From Nitrospira lenta (GTDB lineage: Bacteria > Nitrospirota > Nitrospiria > Nitrospirales > Nitrospiraceae): 14,401 bases of DNA. Made by a program: the position numbers and the translations under genes. The stretch spans positions 1 to 14,401 of the forward strand of contig CAMDRK010000031.1 of the NCBI GenBank assembly GCA_945906715.1. The letters are read 5' to 3'. The notes below the pieces were generated by a model. It saw only the letters and a list, made by a program, of their open reading frames with translations. It did no database searches and was not told the origin of the DNA. Positions 8,201 to 14,374 of this stretch are shown one piece after another (position 1 is the stretch's first letter; each line of letters begins with the position of its first letter).

Positions 8201-8321
8201 GGATGCACCTCTTTAAGTGATAAAAGACGACCCCACGGCGATGTCGGGCTAGCAATGCGAGCGATGGATGGGTACGCCTTAGGCGGAGTGCTCGGCAGAT
8301 GCAGAACGGCTGCGTGCGGAC

Positions 8322-8394
8322 AAAAAAAGATCGCGTTAGGCTTCGTGTTTCCAGGAGGACTGCAGCCTCCACGCACGGAAGGTCTTACGCGATC
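8322..8394 (-). terminator. Extended hairpin followed by seven T (minus strand)
   Basis: Read on the minus strand, GATCGCGT (8394-8387) pairs perfectly with ACGCGATC (8336-8329), which is followed at once by a run of seven T (8328-8322). Inside the stem there is a second helix (CTTCCGTG against CACGAAG, one bulge) and an apical GGAGG/CCTCC stem with a 7-base loop. This has the form of an intrinsic terminator with an unusually long, layered hairpin of about 66 bases. It would stop transcripts coming from the glutathione transferase gene before the membrane protein gene, or end a small structured RNA that starts near 8440. Confidence 0.6.
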
Positions 8395-8444
8395 ACGTTG
8401 CACCCTACCACGAACATATGGGCCATGCAAGGGTTGCCGCCAGG

Positions 8445-8520
8445 CTGGTTGCTCTGGTTTATCCGGTTTGTCTGGCTCAACCAAATACACAAGACAAACC
8501 AAACAAACCAGAGCAACCAG
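8445..8520. repeat. Palindromic 9-nt-unit array, copy 3
   Basis: The left arm is CTGGTTGCT, CTGGTTTAT, CCGGTTTGT, CTGGCTCAA (8445-8480). The right arm on the minus strand from 8520 is CTGGTTGCT, CTGGTTTGT, TTGGTTTGT, CTTGTGTAT, TTGGTTGAG. The first 27 bases of the arms match at 24 positions, which makes this the cleanest stem of the four. It ends 8 bases from the stop codon of the glutathione transferase gene, a terminator-like position, although a separate T-tailed terminator follows about 50 bases further on. Confidence 0.88.
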
Positions 8521-8528
8521 TTTCCTCG

Positions 8529-9473
8529 TTATTGCAGATGTTCTCGGCCGTGAGGAGTGGTCAGATCTTGGTCGGGACCGAGAGGGACGATACGGGTTGG
8601 ATTGATGTCGTCGTGGGTGATGTAGTAGTGCCGCTTGATGTGGTCGAAGTTGACGGTGTCGGCGATGCCGTCGGTCTGATAGAGGTCTTTGAGGTAACCG
8701 AAGAGGTTGGGGTAGTCGATGATCCTTCTAAGGTTGCATTTGAAATGGCCATGGTAGACGGCGTCGAAGCGTACGAGGGTGACGAACAAGCGCCAATCGG
8801 TTTCGACAAATTGTGAGCCGAAGAGATAGCGTTGGCGCGCCAGCCTGGCCTCGAGTTGGTCGAGGGCCTCGAAAAGACGCAACAGGGCTCGTTCATAGGC
8901 CTGCTGCGAAGTGGCAAATCCCGCGCGATAGACCCCGTCGTTCACGTTTTCGTAGATGAAGGTATTGAGGTCGTCGATCTCCTTCCTGATTCCTTCCTGA
9001 TACAGATCAATTCTACTGTTGGTAAAGCGATTGAATTCGCCGTTGAACATGCGCATGAGATCGTCATCGGAATTGGTGACGATGCGTTTTGTCACCGTAT
9101 CCCACAGCGCGGGGACGGTGAACCGCCCCCGATAGTTCGGATCGGTGGCCTTGTAGGCCTGGCTGAGGAACTGGAATCCATTGATGGAATCCAGTGAATG
9201 GCCCGGTCCTTCGCGGAAGGTCCAGCCTCGCTCGTCGCGAATCGGGTCTACGGCCGTCATGCCGATCACGTCTTCCAGTTTCTTGAGTTTCCGCACAATG
9301 AGCGTCCGATGCGCCCAGGGGCAGGCCCATGAAACATAGAGATGGTAGCGGCCGCTCGCTGCCTGGTAACCCGAGTTGCCATTGGCGGTAACCCAGCGGG
9401 TAAAAGCGTCAGGTTGCCTGATGAAGGCGCCATCGAGGTTTTGCTCATCTGGAAATTGTGCCTGGATGGTCAT
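8529..9473 (-). CDS. yqjG: Glutathionyl-hydroquinone reductase (Xi-class glutathione S-transferase, YqjG/ECM4 family)
   Basis: The 314-residue protein reduces glutathionyl-hydroquinones with glutathione, releasing the hydroquinone and GSSG; it is cytosolic. The thioredoxin-like N-terminal domain carries the family signature SWACPWAHRTLI with catalytic Cys51. The segment after it (VDPIRDERGWTFRE) and the DLNTFIYENVNDGVYRAGFA region are typical of the YqjG/ECM4 group; the all-helical C-terminal half ends with PHGREHLQ. Length is normal. The start at ATG 9473 matches the family and has GGAG seven bases upstream. A longer in-frame reading to 9809 runs through palindrome copy 4 and is rejected. 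It is divergent from the exported protein gene at 9825 and followed by palindrome copy 3 and a T-tailed hairpin. Function is by strong family resemblance; native quinone substrate unknown. Confidence 0.92.
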   Translation of the reverse strand: MTIQAQFPDEQNLDGAFIRQPDAFTRWVTANGNSGYQAASGRYHLYVSWACPWAHRTLIVRKLKKLEDVIGMTAVDPIRDERGWTFREGPGHSLDSINGFQFLSQAYKATDPNYRGRFTVPALWDTVTKRIVTNSDDDLMRMFNGEFNRFTNSRIDLYQEGIRKEIDDLNTFIYENVNDGVYRAGFATSQQAYERALLRLFEALDQLEARLARQRYLFGSQFVETDWRLFVTLVRFDAVYHGHFKCNLRRIIDYPNLFGYLKDLYQTDGIADTVNFDHIKRHYYITHDDINPTRIVPLGPDQDLTTPHGREHLQ

Positions 9474-9526
9474 CGTCTGGCTCCGGAGTTTCACTACCGT
9501 ACCATAATGCAGGGCGAGGGGGGAGG

Positions 9527-9553
9527 GGATGGAGACTGATGATCTTCCGTGCT
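9527..9553 (+). repeat. 27-base dispersed repeat, copy A
   Basis: The 27 bases from GGATGGAGACTG to CCGTGCT recur at 14375-14401 with two differences (25/27). The sequence lies just left of palindrome copy 4 and upstream of the glutathione transferase gene. It may be the conserved flank of a larger repeat that includes the palindrome. Confidence 0.75.
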
Positions 9554-9565
9554 CGCGCAACGTGC

Positions 9566-9661
9566 CTGGGTTCGTCTGTCTGGTTGGCTGGTCTTTCTGG
9601 TTCTTCTGGATGAATTTCAGGTCCGACCAACCAGATAGACGAGATAGACCAGATGGACCAG
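9566..9661. repeat. Palindromic 9-nt-unit array, copy 4
   Basis: The left arm reads CTGGGTTCGT, CTGT, CTGGTTGG, CTGGTCTTT, CTGGTTCTT, CTGGATGAA (9566-9614), with one-base slips in the 9-nt period. The right arm on the minus strand from 9661 is CTGGTCCAT, CTGGTCTAT, CTCGTCTAT, CTGGTTGGT. The arms pair imperfectly over roughly 35 bases. Unlike the other three copies it lies between divergent genes (glutathione transferase and exported protein), so it cannot simply be a terminator for either. Confidence 0.8.
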
Positions 9662-9687
9662 CCTTCTTGAATGCGCGTAGGTGCGGA

Positions 9688-9716
9688 TTGACTGAGGCCC
9701 TTCTGAAAAGTAAAAT
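9688..9716 (+). promoter_or_regulatory. Sigma70-type promoter of the exported protein gene
   Basis: TTGACT (9688-9693) and TAAAAT (9711-9716) are separated by exactly 17 bases, each matching the consensus at five of six positions. Transcription would start near 9723, giving a leader of about 100 bases before the ATG at 9825. The promoter begins 27 bases after palindrome copy 4. Confidence 0.65.
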
Positions 9717-9824
9717 GCCGAAATATTCTCTACCGGAGAAGAGTTGGTAGTCAGACGAGAGGATATCCGGAAGGGGAGGTAGGCGGCAGTATCCATTCAG
9801 TTGGTTCAAACTAAGGAGGTTGTG

Positions 9825-10190
9825 ATGCAGATGATGGGACGTATCGGGTTCATGGGATTAGGGATCGCGTTGGCGGGCTGTCTCAGCGTGGGGCCAGTAT
9901 TCGCAGGGGATAAACCAGCGGCTGCACCAGTAGCGGACGGGTCGAAGGTGACGATTACGTCTCCCAAGGACGGCGACAAGGTCAATGACACCTTCGAGGT
10001 GAAGTACGAGCTGACCCAGGGCTCCGTAGGTACGCATGTCCATGCGTACGTGGACGATCAGTATCAGAAGGGTTTTAAGGGGGAGCTTAAGGGCCTGAGC
10101 AAGGGGACACACAAGATCACTGTGACCGGCGCCACAAAGGACCACGATCCTGTCACGGCTAGCCATAGCATCACCGTCGACGTGCAATAG
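9825..10190 (+). CDS. Small exported Ig-like protein, unknown function
   Basis: The 121-residue product has an N-terminal export signal: an Arg at residue 6, a hydrophobic run (IGFMGLGIALA), then either a lipobox LAGC (lipoprotein) or a signal peptidase I site VFA|GD about ten residues further on. The mature part (VTITSPKDGDKVNDTFEVKYEL, then GTHVHAYVDDQ and KGTHKITVTGATKDHDP) looks like a single bacterial Ig-like beta-sandwich, similar in pattern to DUF4399-type domains with a His-containing strand. A role at the envelope or periplasm is likely; a metal-binding role for the HVH segment is only a guess. The start ATG 9825 is chosen because AAGGAGG (9813-9819) precedes it by five bases; in-frame starts further up would place this site inside the gene. 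It has its own promoter and a hairpin terminator, so it is probably monocistronic. Confidence 0.8.
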   Translation: MQMMGRIGFMGLGIALAGCLSVGPVFAGDKPAAAPVADGSKVTITSPKDGDKVNDTFEVKYELTQGSVGTHVHAYVDDQYQKGFKGELKGLSKGTHKITVTGATKDHDPVTASHSITVDVQ

Positions 10191-10214
10191 GGCAGGACCA
10201 GCCATCTTCAAGGC

Positions 10215-10246
10215 CACCAGGGCTTCTTGTGAAAGAGGCCCTGGTG
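10215..10246 (+). terminator. Strong hairpin after the exported protein gene
   Basis: CACCAGGGC (10215-10223) pairs perfectly with GCCCTGGTG (10238-10246). The stem continues inward through five more pairs (one G-T) to a GTGA tetraloop at 10229-10232, giving 14 continuous pairs. It starts 24 bases after the stop codon. The following bases (cgctgggtttc) contain only three T in a row, so termination may be partial or the structure may mainly protect the 3' end. Confidence 0.6.
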
Positions 10247-10266
10247 CGCTGGGTTTCATAAAGCTT

Positions 10267-10288
10267 GAGTTCTAACTCCAAGTGCAAC
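10267..10288 (+). repeat. IS30 left terminal inverted repeat
   Basis: Its inner 12 bases (TCCAAGTGCAAC) are identical to the complement of the right end at 11316-11327; further out the match is partial. Confidence 0.7.
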
Positions 10289-10294
10289 ACTACC

Positions 10295-10308
10295 AGCCCT
10301 GAAGGGCT
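10295..10308. other. Short palindrome in the IS leader
   Basis: AGCCCT-GA-AGGGCT is a perfect palindrome that can form a 5-bp stem with a TGAA loop, 11 bases before the transposase start codon. In insertion sequences such structures often limit transcription or translation from outside; that role here is inference. Confidence 0.5.
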
Positions 10309-10319
10309 AAGGTGTTGCC

Positions 10320-11333
10320 ATGACAAAAAGATGCTACACACACTTGAGTGCTGAAGATCGTGAGACCGTGAGTTTGGGTCTGACCCAAGGCGAGTCGCTA
10401 CGCGCGCTGGCGCGAGTCTTGGGCCGAGCGCCCAGCACCCTGAGCCGCGAATACGCCCGCAACACGACGCGGGGCCGTCCCTATCGTGCCTGCACCGCTC
10501 AATCGCAGGCAGCCACCCGAGCCCGTCAGCCGCGGCGACCGCGTAAACTCTTGAACCCCTGGCTGTGGCAGTATGTGCAGACAGCTCTGGCTGAGGGCTG
10601 CTCGCCCGAACAGATTGCTGGACGCCTCCGACGCGAGTATCCTGACGACATGGGACGGCACCTCTCGACAGAAACCATCTATGCCGCGCTGTATGTGCTG
10701 CCCCGCGGCACCCTGCGGAGCGAACTGCTGTCCGCGCTGCGTCAGGCGCGCAAAGCACGCCGGCCTCGGGGGCGAGGCACCGACCGACGCGGTCAGATCC
10801 CCAATATGACGTCGATTGCCGAGCGCCCCGCCGAGGTGGCCACCCGCACGGTGCCGGGCCACTGGGAAGGCGATCTCATCAAGGGAGCCCGCAATGGGTC
10901 GGCCGTCGGGACCCTAGTGGAGCGGACCACCCGCTTCATCATTCTGGCCCGGATGGAGGGGACCGATGCCACGAGTGCCCGCGAGGGCTTTGCAAGAAAA
11001 CTCCGGCATGTGCCCGCCCCGCTGCGGAAAACCCTGACGTACGATCGAGGGAAAGAGATGGCCGAACACGAGCAGTTGGCCCAGCGGCTCGCGATCCAGA
11101 TCTTCTTTGCCGATCCGTACAGCCCCTGGCAACGTGGCACCAATGAAAATACGAATGGCCTGCTGCGCCAGTACCTGCCCAAGGGCACGGACCTGTCGGG
11201 CTACACCCAACGTGAGTTGAACGCCATCGCCCATCGGTTGAACACGCGCCCGAGGAAATGTCTCGACTTTGCCACGCCCCTGGAAGTCTATGCGCAACTG
11301 CGCCATCCTTCACCCGTTGCACTTGGAACTTGA
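10320..11333 (+). CDS. IS30-family transposase
   Basis: The 337-residue protein catalyses transposition of the surrounding element. The N-terminal part (LSAEDRETVSLGLTQGESLRALARVLGRAPSTLSRE, residues 9-43) is the helix-turn-helix that binds the ends. The DDE catalytic core shows GHWEGDLIKG (D185), LTYDRGKEM (D242) and PWQRGTNENTNG (E276); the 33-residue spacing between the second Asp and the Glu is the IS30 hallmark. The C-terminal motifs LRQYLPKGTDLS and LNTRPRKCLDFATP are also typical. Length is complete and no frameshift is seen, so it is probably active. The start ATG 10320 lies eleven bases after a weak ribosome site (aaggtg), and the stop codon falls inside the right inverted repeat. 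Confidence 0.95.
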   Translation: MTKRCYTHLSAEDRETVSLGLTQGESLRALARVLGRAPSTLSREYARNTTRGRPYRACTAQSQAATRARQPRRPRKLLNPWLWQYVQTALAEGCSPEQIAGRLRREYPDDMGRHLSTETIYAALYVLPRGTLRSELLSALRQARKARRPRGRGTDRRGQIPNMTSIAERPAEVATRTVPGHWEGDLIKGARNGSAVGTLVERTTRFIILARMEGTDATSAREGFARKLRHVPAPLRKTLTYDRGKEMAEHEQLAQRLAIQIFFADPYSPWQRGTNENTNGLLRQYLPKGTDLSGYTQRELNAIAHRLNTRPRKCLDFATPLEVYAQLRHPSPVALGT

Positions 11334-11337
11334 AACC
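11316..11337 (+). repeat. IS30 right terminal inverted repeat
   Basis: Contains GTTGCACTTGGA, the complement of the left end. The transposase TGA (11331-11333) lies within it. Confidence 0.7.
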
Positions 11338-11426
11338 GCCAACCATTTCCAGACCTTCTCCTGAACTACCCCGCGAAATTTCCGGGCAGGCTGTTGTTAT
11401 TTATTGACCGTCCATTCTGCAGAGAA

Positions 11427-12677
11427 CTACGGCATCGGCTTTGGGGGCGTTGGCGGATTACGTTGAGGGCCGGACCGAATTTCATTCGATGGTGGGCTTC
11501 CGATCTTCAACATTCGCGTAAGCAACGGAATCGCCGTCCCCTGCATGACGACGGACGTGAGCGCAATAAAGAACACCATGTTGAAGATCAAGTCTGCCTT
11601 TTCAATTCCGGCCACTAAGGGAAACGTAGCCAAGATGATCGGCACGGCCCCACGGAGCCCTGCCCAGGCCACAAGAGTCTGCTCTCGAAGGGACATTGGT
11701 GAAAAGGCCAACGCTATATGGACACTGGCAGGGCGGGCGACGAAGATCAGGAAGAGGGAAATCAGGATGCCCACCCCGGCGATTGGCACGAGCCTTGTTG
11801 GATATACTTGTAGCCCCAGCGCCAAAAACATGGTGACCTGCATCAGCCAGGCCAGCCCATCGTGAAAGCGTAAGACGCTCTGCTGGTGAGTAAACGGCTT
11901 TCTCGCCATGACGAGCCCCGCCAGGTACACGGCAAGAAATCCACTCCCGCCCAGGTAGTCGGTCAGGCCGTAGGTCAGCAGCGCCAGCGCCACCGACAGC
12001 ACCGGGTAAATGCCTTCCAATTCCAAGTCGAGCGCATTGAACGATCGTCGCATGATCTCGCCCATCGCAATGCCGATCGCCGTTCCCACGCCCATTTGCA
12101 TCACGAAGAATAGGACAAGCTCTCCAAAAGAGGTTGAGGGTTCCATCAACAGTCGAATCAGCGCGATCGTCAACACGACGGCCATCGGATCGTTGCTGCC
12201 CGATTCAAATTCGAGCAATTGGATCAATCGCCGTGGGATTTTGGTCCTCCGCGCCCGTAGCACCATGAAGACGGCCGCAGCATCGGTGGACGACACAATT
12301 GCGCCAAGCAAGAGGCCCTCCAGGAATGAGAACCCCTGGACCCAGGCGACAAACATTCCGATGAGTAGCGCAGTGATCAGAACTCCGATCGTCGAGAGCG
12401 ATAGCCCCTGCCACACGATGGGGCGTATCGCTGTCCACTCCGTATCCAATCCACCGGAAAATAGAATCAAGACGAGCGCAGTGATACCCAGCGATCGCAC
12501 CAGAGCCGGATTGTCGAAGGAGATGCCGCCGAGACCGTCGGACCCTGCCAACATGCCGATGCCGAGGAACAAGACCAGTGAGGGGATGCCAAAGCGATTC
12601 GAGAGCTTGATCGTCAAAATGCTCAGAATGACGAGGGTGGAGAAAACGATGAAGGTTACATCAATGGAAGCCGGCAT
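11427..12677 (-). CDS. CPA1-family cation/proton antiporter (NhaP2/CvrA-like), without C-terminal regulatory domain
   Basis: The 416-residue inner-membrane protein exchanges Na+ or K+ for protons. About twelve hydrophobic segments fill residues 8-385. Diagnostic motifs are FSGGLDTEW (73-81), GAIVSSTDAAAVF (125-137), LEFESGSNDPMAV (155-167) and WAGLRGAVPI (338-347); D132 and D163 with their neighbours form the presumed ion site. These match the potassium/proton antiporter NhaP2 (CvrA) group. Typical members carry a cytoplasmic TrkA-C/RCK_C domain after the membrane part, for about 480-580 residues in total. Here the protein stops soon after the last helix with a proline-rich tail (PPTPPKPMP), so it is a short form or a 3'-truncated gene. 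The IS30 element begins about 90 bases beyond the stop, so rearrangement is possible. The start ATG 12677 fits the family; no strong ribosome site is visible. Ion specificity cannot be read from the sequence. Confidence 0.88.
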   Translation of the reverse strand: MPASIDVTFIVFSTLVILSILTIKLSNRFGIPSLVLFLGIGMLAGSDGLGGISFDNPALVRSLGITALVLILFSGGLDTEWTAIRPIVWQGLSLSTIGVLITALLIGMFVAWVQGFSFLEGLLLGAIVSSTDAAAVFMVLRARRTKIPRRLIQLLEFESGSNDPMAVVLTIALIRLLMEPSTSFGELVLFFVMQMGVGTAIGIAMGEIMRRSFNALDLELEGIYPVLSVALALLTYGLTDYLGGSGFLAVYLAGLVMARKPFTHQQSVLRFHDGLAWLMQVTMFLALGLQVYPTRLVPIAGVGILISLFLIFVARPASVHIALAFSPMSLREQTLVAWAGLRGAVPIILATFPLVAGIEKADLIFNMVFFIALTSVVMQGTAIPLLTRMLKIGSPPSNEIRSGPQRNPPTPPKPMP

Positions 12678-12945
12678 CGTGCTTGTGTCTTTCGAGGTTG
12701 TTCGACGAGACCCGATGCGGTCTATAGCACAGACGACCGGATCACGCTAGCCACAAGATGAAGAAAAGAGCGGTTACCTAGGCAGATAGAGAGGCTGAGA
12801 GAGGCTGGGTGGTAGGACTTTCGCTATGCCATCGAGATTCGCAACCCCGGGCTGCTTGGTCCTGAGTGCTGGAAGGTACGTGAAAGCCTTGCCATCACTC
12901 GCCGACCAGTACATAAGAATGCAAGGGCTCATGAACTGGTCGGGG
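12678..12945. other. Intergenic region with no recognised gene
   Basis: These 268 bases separate the antiporter start from the stop of the small zinc-binding protein. No convincing gene is seen on either strand. A 10-base direct repeat (AGAGAGGCTG twice) lies near 12787-12806. The antiporter promoter must be in the left part; a TATAGA-like element (minus strand, near 12720) is visible without a good -35 partner. Confidence 0.5.
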
Positions 12946-13128
12946 TCAGATGACTTGAAAGGGATCACGGGTGTTGGCGGCCACCAACTCACCGCAGGCA
13001 GTACAGTGATAGTTGTCCGTCAAATAATCGTTGTTGTTGTGCTCTAATTCCAGGTGCAGGTGCCGACAAGGTGGGTTGTCCCCCTCCGCCCACTTCTCGC
13101 GTAACGCAGCAGCTTGCGATTTGGTCAT
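12946..13128 (-). CDS. Small putative zinc-binding protein (CxHxH...CxxC), unknown function
   Basis: The 60-residue product begins with a charged helix-like stretch (MTKSQAAALREKWAEGD). It then has CRHLHLELEH (Cys21, His23, His25) and NYHCTACGELV (Cys42, Cys45). Spacing of two Cys/His pairs about 17-20 residues apart fits a single zinc ribbon-like site, with the CxxCG knuckle at the second pair. I recall similar short proteins annotated as hypothetical in environmental genomes, but know no function. The start ATG 13128 is preferred because AGAGGTG lies six bases upstream; the frame stays open up to 13221, but without a ribosome site. It stands alone, in the same direction as the antiporter downstream (267 bases away) and vapBC upstream. 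Confidence 0.7.
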   Translation of the reverse strand: MTKSQAAALREKWAEGDNPPCRHLHLELEHNNNDYLTDNYHCTACGELVAANTRDPFQVI

Positions 13129-13537
13129 GATAGTCACCTCTGTTGGTCGATAACGGTGTCTCAACCAATCATCATCTACCACTTCGGTGGACGAGATCAA
13201 GTGGAGATTGCCCTGCTCCATTTAAATTCTTGGCGGTCTCTTGAATATTGCACACTATCCTTTCCGCAAAGAATTCAGCGATGGGCTTCGAGTGCATTCA
13301 GTAGGGTTCCCGCATTCTGCTGACTCAGTCACTGCGCCGGGTATCAAAACCGCTTCCAAGCCTTCGGAAACAGCCGTCCCGTTCGAACAGTAGAAGGTTC
13401 TTCCTCGACGGCGTCGGTTTCTGGACAAGCTCTCTTCGTTTGGGCCGGTCCAGATGACGATTCACCCCCTACCAGAAGGAGACTTGTCGCAGCCACGAAT
13501 CCGCGATTACCGCAGAAGCGCTCATGAATTATGCGGG
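13129..13537. other. 409-base region without a convincing gene
   Basis: No typical gene is visible. On the minus strand a 46-codon frame (13325-13465, GTG start) is open and rich in Arg/Lys but lacks a clear ribosome site. At 13230-13240 TTGGCGGTCTC resembles the edge of the nearby IS30 right end (TTGGCGGTTTC), with a TGCA at similar distance; this could be a chance match or a relic. The right side (about 13490-13535) holds short inverted motifs around AGCGCT of unknown meaning. The promoter of the small zinc-binding protein should lie near 13129-13230. Confidence 0.45.
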
Positions 13538-13945
13538 TTAGGTGGGTAAGGTGACGAGATCACAATGACGGGCAATTCTCATAAAGTCTTTGTCAGCGGT
13601 GAGCAGCGGGAATCCATGCTGACAGCATGCAGCCGCGATCAGGAAATCGATGGAGCCGGCATTGACTCCGTTTGAGCGGCATAGGGACTGTAACCGAGCG
13701 GCGGCGATATAGGTCTGTCGGTCCAGGTCGAGGAGAGGGTATGGATCGAGGAGGGCCAATAAGCGGTCGAACTGTTTCGTGGAGCGTAGTCCGTCGAGGA
13801 GTTCCTGAAGGATATTGCCGACTAAAATAATCCCGTCACCTGAGTCAAGGTGCCAGCGAAAAGCGCGGACGTGGGGATCGTCTTCATCCACCCGCGGCCG
13901 TCGCAGCACTAAAGACCACACGGACGTATCAACGACCAGATTCAT
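13538..13945 (-). CDS. vapC: VapC-family toxin (PIN-domain ribonuclease)
   Basis: The 135-residue protein is a PIN-domain endoribonuclease; VapC toxins cut specific RNAs such as initiator tRNA or rRNA and stop growth when the antitoxin is lost. Acidic active-site residues are all in place: D6 in VVDTSVW, E48 in ILQELLDG, D100 in SIDFLIAAAC, and D118 in LTADKDF. Length is normal. The start codon (13943-13945) overlaps the end of vapB by 17 bases, typical of coupled translation in this operon type. No sign of damage is seen. The RNA target cannot be predicted from sequence. Confidence 0.93.
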   Translation of the reverse strand: MNLVVDTSVWSLVLRRPRVDEDDPHVRAFRWHLDSGDGIILVGNILQELLDGLRSTKQFDRLLALLDPYPLLDLDRQTYIAAARLQSLCRSNGVNAGSIDFLIAAACCQHGFPLLTADKDFMRIARHCDLVTLPT

Positions 13946-14141
13946 GATCGCGACGATCCTTTTTGTAGTCCCATCCCTTCCGGAATTCGATTGTGCCGAG
14001 CGACTTCAGAATCTCCCGTTGGCGGCGCCGCTGGATAAATTCGGTCAGGGCTTGCGTGACGGTTTCCTTCTTGGTACGGAGCTTCCCAACCCGGCGTGCG
14101 CGCTCCAGCAACACATCATCAATGGCTAGATTAGTTGCCAT
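13929..14141 (-). CDS. vapB: VapB-family antitoxin
   Basis: The 70-residue antitoxin binds and inhibits VapC and represses the operon. Residues 1-45 (MATNLAIDDVLLERARRVGKLRTKKETVTQALTEFIQRR) match the VapB family that has a ribbon-helix-helix-like DNA-binding part with the K-T-K-[KR]-E-x-V pattern. The rest (ILKSLGTIEFRKGWDYKKDRR) is the toxin-binding tail, with a W that often inserts into the PIN domain. The start at ATG 14141 is chosen over a start four codons upstream because GGAGG sits five bases before it and MATNLAID fits the family. It is first in the operon and overlaps vapC by 17 bases. Confidence 0.9.
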   Translation of the reverse strand: MATNLAIDDVLLERARRVGKLRTKKETVTQALTEFIQRRRQREILKSLGTIEFRKGWDYKKDRRDHESGR

Positions 14142-14152
14142 GCAATCCTCCA

Positions 14153-14199
14153 TGTGTAACGGCTACACAGAGCGTACGCCAAACACGAATGGCTGTCAA
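14153..14199 (-). promoter_or_regulatory. vapBC promoter and probable operator
   Basis: On the minus strand TTGACA (14199-14194) is a perfect -35 box, followed after 17 bases by TACGCT (14176-14171) as a weaker -10. A perfect 6-bp inverted repeat, TGTGTA-5-TACACA (14153-14169), lies where transcription should start and just before the vapB ribosome site. This is the expected place for VapBC complex binding in autoregulation. The operator role is inference. Confidence 0.6.
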
Positions 14200-14374
14200 A
14201 CAGTTTGCAACGCCGCCAGCATGCGGGGTCAGAGTGCCTCCGCCTGGGTCGGTCTGACAATGAGAGGGGGATGGGAAGGACATCCACATTGGTCCTGCGC
14301 TCCCGGAACGCACGGCCTAAGAAGGAGGGGAAAGGAGTGGCCAGGTGCCCTTCTTGCTCGCAGAACAGAGGAAG

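Larger units (their letters stand above)
10267..11337 (+). mobile_element. IS30-family insertion sequence, apparently intact
   Basis: One transposase gene fills the element. Imperfect terminal inverted repeats are visible: left 10267-10288 and right 11316-11337, identical over TCCAAGTGCAAC at the inner end and with 16 matches in the 19 best-aligned bases. The outer limits are uncertain by a few bases and no target duplication could be fixed by eye. The element lies between the terminator of the exported protein gene and the 3' end of the antiporter gene and interrupts no recognisable gene. A short hairpin (10295-10308) in the leader may shield the transposase from outside transcription. Confidence 0.85.

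Noticed and set aside
6143..9661. CRISPR array
   Set aside because: The repeat units are contiguous 9-mers in inverted arms without spacers, and no cas genes are present.
9474..9809. N-terminal extension of the glutathione transferase by 112 residues
   Set aside because: It runs through palindrome copy 4 (giving GLSRLSG-like residues) and the promoter region of the divergent gene; the start at 9473 has a ribosome site and matches the family.
12010..12750. 246-codon open frame on the plus strand
   Set aside because: Antisense to the antiporter, with no recognisable domain; the antiporter frame shows clear family motifs.
12774..12992. 72-codon minus-strand frame beside the small zinc protein
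   Set aside because: Overlaps the zinc protein in another frame, no ribosome site, composition not protein-like.
13325..13465. 46-codon minus-strand frame with GTG start
   Set aside because: No clear ribosome site and no recognised sequence; listed only in the description of the empty region.
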